From: Agroathelia rolfsii
Lineage: Eukaryota; Basidiomycota; Agaricomycetes; Amylocorticiales; Amylocorticiaceae
DNA length: 64,000 nucleotides
Assembly: GCA_018343915.1 (NCBI GenBank)
Contig: JABRWF010000007.1
Span: forward strand, 1,612,001-1,676,000
Reading direction: 5' to 3'
Below, piece by piece: positions 51,216-64,000 of the stretch. Within the stretch, counting starts at the first letter, position 1; each line of letters begins with the position of its first letter. The position numbers and the translations under genes are program-made. Under the pieces are notes generated by a model. The model was given only the letters and a program-made list of their open reading frames with translations, searched no databases and was not told where the DNA came from.

Positions 51216-52845
51216 TTAAGAGAAGCCAATACCAGGCCTGCGGTTGTAGATGAGATGGTAAGTCTCAGCCGGAGTGAGCTCCTTGGGAGCGGCAGAATAG
51301 CCCCTAGGTAAGGGATTCTCCTCCTTGAGCTTGTGAATCACGAAGAGGAGATCATCGATAGCCTTCTCTGACGTCTGATGGTGTACAACGAGGCGGGAAC
51401 TGTACGAGGAGTCAAGCCAGAGACGTTCGCAATACTTTCCGGACTCTGCCGCCTCCGTGATTTGCTCTATAGTGAGACCGATGGGTTCTGGATCATAAAA
51501 CACCTTCATAACCACAATCGTTTTAGGAATTAGTTTGTAAAGGTTAAGCCGCACTAAATGAACAAACTGACCATATTAGTCTCAACAGGAACGAGTAGGG
51601 TAATGCCCAATTGACGGAGCCCCTGCTCGAGTTTTACCGTCAGTCTGCGGACTTCAGGGAGCTTCTTGAAGTTGTAGGTAAGTGCGTAGGCCCCAAGGGC
51701 GGCGAGTGATCCGATCTGTCTCAGGCCTCCACCAAACGTTTTCCTGATCCACTTGGCATGCTTGATGAAGGCATCGTTGCCGCAAAGCATGCTGCCCATA
51801 GCACCACCAAGAGCCTTGCTGAGGTCCAGGCAAACCGTATCGAATGGCTCACAGAGCTCTGCCAGCGTCTTAGTATTTTTACTATCAGCAAGAACATGCC
51901 AGATTCGAGCGCCGTCACAATGAACTATGATCGGAGGGTGTTGTTGCCTGGCCCAAGTGGCAATTTTGACAAGTTCATCCTGAGGGAAGATGAGGCCGTT
52001 AAGAGTGTTTTCCAGCGAGATAACTCTAGTCGGAGTGCTAGTGATTGCTAGGCGTGAGTAGGGTCCAGCACGGGCGACTTGTAAATAATACATACGTGAG
52101 GATATTTTCGCCGAGAATTGCGTTGGCCTTAACATCCTCGAGCGTAAGATGGTGGCCTTTAATGGTTCGTCAGTCTCTGATTCCCAACTCTGATGATCTG
52201 GCTCACCATTTCTGGGCAGAACAGGCACGACGTTAGCTTGAGCGAAGAGAGACATTCCACCACCTTCCATTCTGACAAATATCATGAGTAAATCATCAGA
52301 ACAGTCAGCATAAGGATTTTGAAACCTCACTTGTAAATATGGCCTCGAGCGTCGCACAAAACTGAGTAAGGCGGTTTTTCAAGATGTGTGCGAACAGCAA
52401 CTGCATTTGCCTGTGTACCGCTACACTGTATGATGGTTTAGCTTGATGCATGGATATCATAAACTTAACAGCTGTCTTACAATGAACAAACAGCCCTCCT
52501 TGCCAGTGATCTTGGCGAAGTGGGACTCCAGAGTACTAGTAGAGTAGTCATAATAATAATCATCTCCGACGGATGCATTGATAGCATATTGGAACCCTTC
52601 GGGAGTGGGAGCTGGATTATAATGAGAATCAGCATATTTATCGGTACAGTCATCAAATCTTATCTTGCGTACCAGTATTGGTATCCGCTACATGACGAAG
52701 GATTATGTTAGTCTTTGCAAAATCGAAGAGGGGTGATCTTACAGATAAATGAACGAGATACTTGGACGTACTCGTCCTTGAGCTGATCGCGCGTGGGCAG
52801 AACATCAATCTCAAGCTGTTTCACGATATTGTCAAAGTTGGTCAT
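51216..52845 (-). CDS. Threonine aldolase-like protein (PLP), copy 2, diverged
   Basis: Same architecture as the neighbour, with intron positions including the 15-nt microexon (52673-52687). The start at 52845 gives MTNFDNIVKQLEIDVLPTRD. The PLP lysine motif is LDLSKALGGAMGSMLCG. HCDGARIWHV and CDARGHIYKWEGGGMSLFAQ (PLP-stacking His) are kept. Several conserved spots differ: the phosphate loop reads CSGTQANAVAVRT instead of PSGTMSNQVGLRT. GDDYYYDYST replaces GDAVFGDYST. GGAMGS replaces GAPIGT after the lysine. The C-terminal exon (VFYDPEPIGLTIEQITEAAE) ends RRPGIGFS. It is probably still a PLP aldolase, possibly with other substrate preference; inactivity is not indicated because frames are intact. 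Confidence 0.85.
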
Positions 52846-54369
52846 GATGAATCGTAAGACTATGTATGGGTGCTGGTCTGAGGGCCGTTATCGAAGGGGG
52901 GGGGGGGATGTGACAGCACCAATCTCAGCTGAAGGGGACATCTTAAGTACCACTCAGCAGTGGCCTTTATGTCATTTCTTAGCGTTCAGCTGCCAAGGGA
53001 TGTGGATAGAAGTGGAACTCCTGCCAATAATTTTGCTATTCGAGGGTTCCGCCTATGAAGGCAAGACAGGAGTCACTTAGGTAACTTCTCCAGTCATATT
53101 GCTTCCACCGAACACGTCCAGAAGGTGTCCCATCAGGCATGAAGTGGCGGTTGGACGAACAAGGGGCTTTGGTGCACAAGAATAATAATGAGGTTATCCA
53201 AAGTCGGTGCTTCTTTTGAACCGGTCAGGGTCACAAGAGGCGTAGTGGGTAGCCTTAGTCTATATCAAATCAAGATCGATGAATGTGGTGACTAAAGATA
53301 TTCGGACGAAGTGAATGATCATTTTTCAGCCGCTTCGCGCAGTCCTAATGGGTAACTTGAATAACATGCAACAATACAGCTCCGTCTGCAAGTTCCAGTC
53401 CTGAACAGACAGGTGCTTCACCAGATATAATTGCGCAATAGACAAATCGACTAGTGACCGATGAAAGTGCACCGTTTTCAATTGCTTAATCCATTCCAAT
53501 TCCGATAGATGGAGTTCAAGAATGTGACAGTTTGAACGCGAGAAGAAGATAGCTATGTTCCAGGCCATGAAACCTGTGGAAGCCGCTATAGAGCGCACGT
53601 ATGAGCGGCTGTTGCTGAGTTACAGTGATATCCCATGAGTCGTTCATGATAACGGTTTGGAGGAAGGAAATGAACTTGAAGCTGGAGCATGTGATTCGTT
53701 GACGTAACACTTCCCCTGTTCGCAGTGATCATGATCATTTTAATTGTAATTTCGCGATTAACAATGAGTGTACTTACGTCTTTTGCATAGCTTCTGTTCG
53801 CACCAGCTATGATGACTCTGTTCTTGATGTCATCATATCTAGAACAGCAAGAAATTTACAGCAAAATAATTGCGCTAAATTCGCCTCAGAGTTCCAAGAC
53901 CCGAGTAAGAGCCTAAGCCTATGTACGTATGACCATTGGCATACATACATAACCATGAATGGACGGTCATGGGCCCAAGAGATGTTATCTCCGTCCCACA
54001 CCCTTGAACTTCAATTGGAGCATCTTAAGGGGTAGCGAGTCAATTATAGTCGCCGCATACAATGTGGTCAGGTCATGGGGGAGGAAATCTATCGATAATG
54101 AGTCCTAGTGCTCATTCAAGCTTGTTCGGACCACAGCACAATTCATCCACAAATACTGGCCCTGTGATCACCGCGAGGCCGAATTAAACTTGTAAGGCTG
54201 CGTTTCAGAAGCTATTGTATCACTGTGACTATTGTGGACTCAGGACGTTTTGATTTTCATTAGGTACTCTACTTCGCTATCATTCAGTCAAATGACCCGA
54301 TAACATGCATGTGTACACATGACCTCCTTCCTCCCCTGGTTAAACAGGGCCGAGCTCTGAGATTGTGCT
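52846..54369. other. Spacer upstream of threonine aldolase-like copy 2
   Basis: About 1.5 kb. It includes G12 at 52896-52907 and shared islands with the copy 1 promoter (cttaagtac at 52942-52950; a block at 53099-53125). Overlapping minus frames at 53326-53710 look like the remnant of a coding sequence but are broken by frame changes. The right end is the citrate synthase 3' flank. Confidence 0.45.
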
Positions 54370-56707
54370 TCACGCGGAGTCGACAAGCTTTTGCAGGGCA
54401 TCCATGGAGTACGCTGATATAGTCATAAGATAATCGTGTAAGCATTATTCATAAAAATCGGGAAGATGGTGGTGAGAGATGGAATCACGACTTACATTTC
54501 GGTCTCTCGATTGGAAGGCCGAGGGCTGGAATTGGCACAGATTAGTTCCATACAAGGTATGGTGTCAAGGACAAATTTAGAAGAGGCGTACCGCGTGACC
54601 AAACTAATTGAGTGACCGCACCAAGAGCACGAGAGACGCCGAAAATGACGGTGTAATACTGTCGAGGGATTCCTTTGTGAGTACTGCCCACCCTTTTCCC
54701 CCCTCTTACGTGGGGCCCACAAAAAATCTCACCTTGAACTCCGTCAATCCGTAATGATGAAGGACGCAGCCTACAAGGCGTTGATCAGCAATAATGATAA
54801 CACAATGGGCGAAACGGTCTAACCTGATGTGGCATCGACATTGGGATAGGGATTCTTGGTCTATGGATAATGATTGTTTACCAGACGGTTGTACCATTCA
54901 TGACGCTAAACTTGCCTTGCCGTGCTCTTTGAGCACATCCGGGGCCACTTCAGAAGTCTGTTATTTCGGTATTCGTCAGTTTATATTACCATGACGTTGG
55001 ACTGTGCTTTGATCATAGGTACCTTCTTGACCAACTGGATCAAAGGACTCTCGAGAAGCTCTGGACGAGTATCGCAGAACTGCTGCAAGGCTATGAATCG
55101 TGGATCTGGGTTTCTCAATACACCGTGACCATATCTATACATCATGATCATGTCAGTCCATCAAAGTCCATAGAATTAAAACGATTACTGAGTGCAGCCT
55201 ACCCTGGCACGACCTGACCACTCCTGAGTGTGGTCCAAAGGTATTCACGAATGTGTTCGTGGGAGATATCACTTCCGAGCTCTTTCTGCATAGCCATCTG
55301 CCAACGGAGGACCTCCTGGTTCGCCAAACTAAATCCGTTTGGTGAGTCGAGGGAGTGTTGTCAATACACTCGAAGAAGCCTTACCCATGAAGAGGGCCGG
55401 CAAGGGCAAACAGAGCAGCCGAGTACGATAAGTAGGGATCAGACAATGTGGAACCGACAAGATCTAAACGCAACGGCGGTTAACGAGAGAATACATTGAA
55501 AATTCGTCGTTCTTACGGGATGTATGCGCCGACGCATTACCACCTTCATGATCACCATGAAGAGCGATGTAGAGCCTCAAGTATTCGACCAAGTCTTGGT
55601 TGTGACCATGTCCCATCATAGCGGCATAGTTTCCTAGTACGCCGAGTCTAGAGATGGCTCAACACGAGGGAGAACACTCTGATCGCTTACCGACTAAATC
55701 AAGATCCTTGTTGATGCCGGGGAGCGGGTTAGCAGGATGATACACGTTCCTATAGATGCGTGCTGCGAGCGCGGGCAAGCGGGCGATGAGATTGAGACTG
55801 TCCTCAAAAGTGTATGTCCAGTACTCGTTCTTCCTGACACCTTTCTCATATGCCGCCTGGAAGACACTATCATGGTTCAGAGCTGCAACACCCATACCGA
55901 GCTGAGTCATGGGGTGAAGAGATCTCGGCAGCCTGCAAGACAGTTCCCTCAGCTCAAGTTAGCAAGAATATATACTAAGACATACGAATCAATGAGCGCC
56001 TCGACGAAATGCGGCAACTCGCCTCGCTCTGCTAGCTCACGTGAGAGAGCATGGCTCTGCTCCGTCGTGGGGACCTGGCCCGTCATGAGGAGCCAAAGCA
56101 TACTCTCTGCCGTCATCTCCTTTCCTCCCGAAGCCGCAGGGAGCTGCTTCTGGCAGTCAGGAATCGTCAATCCATGGAACCGAATGCCCTAGTAGGTGGC
56201 GCGGGTCAGTGATGTGAAGATATTGCCAGCTGCGTATGAGATGGTACCTCATTGGGATCCAGCACAGAAGCCTCCCAAAGCATTGCCTTGATGCCTCGCA
56301 TACCGCCAATGATGTTTTCGACCTACGATGCATCACACAATTTGGATCTGACTTCCGTGTCAAGTTTAAGCCTCGTAAATACCTTGACATCACCGACGAC
56401 TTTTTGGCCATGGTTCGCTTTCTACATAGTAATAGTGTTCAGAGGTAGTTATGCTAAGCACTGCAATATAATTCGTATTTACCAGAGCCTTGAGCTGTTC
56501 TTGTTTGGCTGGGATAATCTCGGCGAGTGTCTCTTTGAGAGTCTGCACGGCCGTAGGAAGCAGGCAGAAGTCAATCATGATGGATGACGCGCTAAGTAAT
56601 AGAAGACGAATGGATGTACCAACCTTTGTAGATGCCAGTCTGCGGCCTGCAAAAGCCCGAGAGGCATTCTTGAAGCCAGAGCGCGTAAAGTGTCGTTGAG
56701 CGAACAT
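54370..56707 (-). CDS. CIT1: Citrate synthase, mitochondrial
   Basis: Condenses acetyl-CoA with oxaloacetate to start the TCA cycle. The start at 56707 opens [20 protein letters not shown] and RRLAS, a mitochondrial presequence. Exons then read [37 protein letters not shown] and [20 protein letters not shown]. The catalytic set is visible: His in AGPLHGLANQEVL, His in [20 protein letters not shown] and Asp in [11 protein letters not shown]. The C-terminal exons give [20 protein letters not shown], then [18 protein letters not shown]. There is no C-terminal SKL, so the mitochondrial isoform is favoured. About ten exons, about 470 residues. Divergent from SEC66. Confidence 0.95.
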
Positions 56708-57085
56708 GGGGGTTGTGAGTGGTATGGAGAAAAGAGGAATGAGAATGGGAGGGTGGCACCCCGCCCGGGGACTATTGGGCCCTCGGGTCGATTGAAGTGT
56801 GAATAGCCGGAAGAGCGATCAGGACCCCCCCTTTCCTTAGTTTACCTACAAAAACAATTTTTGTCTAGAAATAGTTGAAAATGAGACGATTGTCCCAGTT
56901 AGTGTCCCAAACTGAATAAAAATGATGGCAGATAGTTCCTGGGGGTCCACGACGATCTCAGATCTGGACACGTCTCTCGTTCGCGTCCAGTGACTGGCAA
57001 GACTCATACTACTACTCCAGCCAACAAGCAAGTCTTTCGTCACTCTCACTGAGGTCTCATCTGTCATTTCTGCGTGTCGCCAGCT
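56708..57085. promoter_or_regulatory. Divergent promoter, citrate synthase / SEC66
   Basis: 378 bp between head-to-head start codons. GC-rich near the citrate synthase side (ccccgcccgggg near 56759-56770). No TATA box identified with confidence. Confidence 0.5.
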
Positions 57086-58029
57086 ATGGCATCCGTACTT
57101 GTTCCTGTTTTATATCTAGTCATTGTCCTCGGTGGCCTGCTTGTATTTAGCTCTCAATATCGAAAACGTGCTGCAGGTGCACTTCTTAATTCGTTCTCCA
57201 GTTCTCTTCAGAATCACTTACAGTCTCCCTCGTATATGCATACAACATCATTAAGCCAAAACCATCGAACCATATTTCCCACCCCATGTTGAACGTAACA
57301 CCTATGTCACCTTACTCTCTCGCGATCCACCCGCGCCCGACGCAGTGCTGAAGACGGCCCTCGTACGCCGTGCCGTCGCCAGCATGCGCCGTTTAATGCG
57401 TATCCAGCAGGATAAACCCGTGCTACAAAACCTCCTCCAACGTGGCTCTGTCGGTGATGATTTGTGGAACTCCCTCTTGGCGGCTGAGAAAGAGATCCCT
57501 ACCGAGATGGCTGAGATCATTCAGGAGGCCAATACTTTTGTAGAGGGATGGGGCCCTGCTATATTCCAGACGGCGAATGAAATCATTGCATATGAGCAAC
57601 TGAAAGGCATTGTCGAAAAAATTCCTGCCTCGAAGACTGCTATTGGTTTGTTTATTTTCTCCTTTTTCGAGCTAGAGCTTGGTAATGACCCAGAGTGACA
57701 TCGATCCCTCTCCATTTTCACAGAAAAGAAATACAACGTAGAAAACAAGACGGCAGCATTGCTGCAACAATCACCAGTCCCTGTCATAGCCTCTCCAGCT
57801 AGACCCACAACACCACTCAAAACGCCCACGTCAGCCATGTTGTCACCTTCATCACCAGGTCGTGCGGAGAGTGTGGCCGCCTCGAGCGACGGCGAGGGCT
57901 CGGTTGCTAGCAGCACTGTATCTCCTAGTAAGGTGCGCAAGTTTCTTTTCATAAATCACTTCATTGTACCCTCTTTGCTTACACGCGAACCTCTAGTCGG
58001 GCAAGAAGAAGACGAAGAAGCGCAAGTAG
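57086..58029 (+). CDS. SEC66: SEC66 (Sec71) ER translocation complex subunit
   Basis: Membrane subunit of the Sec62/63 complex for post-translational import into the ER. The start at 57086 gives MASVLVPVLYLVIVLGGLLV, one N-terminal transmembrane segment, then FSSQYRKRAA. An intron leads to KTIEPYFPPHVERNTYVTLL and SRDPPAPDAVLKTALVRRAV. Then RGSVGDDLWNSLLAAEKEIP and EANTFVEGWGPAIFQTANEI follow, the hallmark block of the family. The C-terminus is Ser/Pro-rich and ends in a lysine-rich stretch, SGKKKTKKRK, created by the last intron (acceptor ctctag near 57996). Four exons, about 230 residues. Confidence 0.93.
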
Positions 58030-58352
58030 ACCATATTGGCCATTTTCTCCTTTCTTATGTATTACTTTCGAATATTATCGAAGGTTTCTTGCGATTCATA
58101 TCCGTTCGAGAAGTATCGCGAACAAGAAGTAAAGAGAGAAAGAAAACGAAAATAGCATTGAGTGATATCCTGAATGAAGAATACACAGTGCACAGCAGTC
58201 CCGAAAGTACTATCGTTGGTACAGATGCGTATGGAGGAAAAGATGAGACCAGGAGAGGAAGAGCTATTATAATACACAAATACAGACATGAAGCAAGGGA
58301 GGAGAATAATCAATCTCTAAGGACACATGAGCGGGAAATAAAAGCACGCTTT
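58030..58352. other. Spacer between convergent SEC66 and USP7-like gene
   Basis: 323 bp between two stop codons. A plus-strand open frame runs on through here past the SEC66 stop but belongs to another phase and has no domain. Confidence 0.5.
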
Positions 58353-62787
<4,435 letters not shown>

Positions 62788-63722
62788 CTTTCACTTGAGG
62801 AAGGGATGCGTGTACACCTCTGGAGATGATGGGTGAGACAGTAGGGGACACGAGAGATGATTAGGAAATATCGGCGATAAGGTCGTTAAGTTATTCCAAG
62901 CTGTTAAGACTATCAATGTATTAGCAGGTAGGAGTTTGCGATTGGGAAAGAGAGCCGTATACGGTGACAAGCAAGCCAAGGGGTGCACGGAAGAGAGTCT
63001 TAGTCAAGAACAAATAGGACCAAATCAGAGGCTGAGTTTGAATCTACTCTTTTTTTTTTGCCATTTTTCTCTGTCTACTTTGCACCCATCACTCTCTATC
63101 TAATAGTCATCATCATCATCAGCGTTCACACTAGTCGCGGGAGGGAAGCCAGAATTCATCATTCATGACGCTTATGAATGACAATGTCCATGCGTAATAT
63201 GCGTGGTGATGCTCTTATGTCCGCTGTTCGAGGCCCATCCAGTACTGTTTTTTTTTTGTTCGTCAAAATACGTTCGCACATCTGCCACACGATCCTTAAA
63301 CCGTCTCGATAGGAGGATGAACTGTCCTCACCAGCTTTGCTGCTGGCCACTATCGGTAGTGAGTCAAAATCGTGTAAGAGAAGACCGGTGTTGGAATGCA
63401 GTCGTCGGCATGTCTCGTTATGAGATGTGGCGACATGGGATCTTGCGGTCCTCTGCTTCTTACTGGTACCGTTCTTGTGCGGTATGAATGATGCTCGACT
63501 TTTTTTTTTTTTTTATAAAAAAAATATATGGTCATCTGCTGCAGCATTGTTCTCCGTACATATAGGACAGACATTTGTATATACACATATATGTATTCAT
63601 ATGTATATATTATGTTCTGTGAATATATATGATCGGAATGGTGCCGATGATGGGGAATAAATATTATGTTCTATGGACAAAATGGCGATCTGGATAGCTG
63701 TTTGCCGTTTTCCCCCTTTAGA
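62788..63722. other. USP7-like promoter and unassigned DNA
   Basis: Pyrimidine-rich plus strand near 63050-63120, short homopolymers (T9-T18 at 63051, 63248 and 63500) and AT-rich repeats around 63570-63630. No convincing gene or RNA. Confidence 0.45.
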
Positions 63723-64000
63723 CTAACGCCAACGTTGGGAGTTGTCGAGACGGCGAATGTGGTAATTATTTTGCAGCGATATGGCGGTGTTGACTGCTTC
63801 AGGCCAAGTGGGATCACGAACCAGCCTCGTGCAGTGGGTCCAAATGCGTAAGGGAAGATGGACGCGTGCTTGCTTACCACCGTCTGTGACTATTACTTGT
63901 ACTCGACCGTCGTCCGACTGCCTCCACTTACCGGCAGTCTTCGACCACACACTCCCTCTGCATGAGTGTTCGTCCAATCCATGACTATTATCAGCCTGGC
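63723..64000 (-). CDS. Possible 3' end of a gene entering from the right edge
   Basis: An open minus frame runs from about 63977 to a stop at 63723, including VWSKTAGKWRQSDDGRVQVI and ending LDNSQRWR. It is open on the upstream side up to near the window edge and could be a last exon. No domain is recognised, and a GT at 63877-63876 could instead be a donor. Very tentative. Confidence 0.25.
   Translation of the reverse strand, partial: QADNSHGLDEHSCRGSVWSKTAGKWRQSDDGRVQVIVTDGGKQARVHLPLRIWTHCTRLVRDPTWPEAVNTAISLQNNYHIRRLDNSQRWR

Noticed and set aside
52285..52845. Threonine aldolase-like copy 2 as a pseudogene with a read-through intron
   Set aside because: The apparent odd insert disappears when GT...AG introns are applied (for example NILT|TPTRVIS), leaving an intact frame.

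Overview
The window reads as nuclear DNA of a filamentous basidiomycete, most likely an agaricomycete. Genes are compact and cut by many introns of about 50-70 nt with GT...AG ends. The gene content is typically basidiomycete: a retaining trehalose phosphorylase, tandem seven-helix DUF6534-type membrane proteins, and an intron-rich SSA-type Hsp70. I saw no bacterial operon signals, CRISPR array, rRNA, convincing tRNA or intact transposon. All CDS coordinates below run from start codon to stop codon and include introns. Splice sites were read by eye from reading frames and family motifs.

Layout from left to right: trehalose phosphorylase (-), siderophore-type MFS transporter (-) with iron-type GATA sites in its promoter, ALKBH1-like dioxygenase (-) divergent from LETM1 (+), two tandem DUF6534-like membrane proteins (-) set in gene-poor DNA, a TFIIB-like factor (-), an SHR3-like permease chaperone (-), a small unknown protein (-), an RsfS-like mitochondrial ribosome factor (-) divergent from splicing factor SPF45 (+), succinate dehydrogenase flavoprotein (-), a TBC1D5-like RabGAP (-), a Zn2Cys6 transcription factor (+), Hsp70 (-) with a heat-shock element array, PP2A B56 subunit (-) divergent from a Pro/Gly/Met-rich unknown (+), two tandem threonine aldolases (-), citrate synthase (-) divergent from SEC66 (+), and a USP7/UBP15 deubiquitinase (-). 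A fragment of a further gene may enter from the right edge.

This is mostly a housekeeping region rather than a biosynthetic cluster. Mitochondrial functions are frequent: LETM1, RsfS-like, SDH1, citrate synthase and possibly ALKBH1. Several of these sit at short divergent promoters. The most informative signals are: a paired GATA element at the siderophore transporter, a step-type heat-shock element with TTC units about every 10 bp, a tandem threonine aldolase duplication with a conserved 15-nt microexon and a diverged second active site, the DUF6534 pair, and an unusual TFIIB-like protein. I found no clear evidence for a wholly new multi-gene system.
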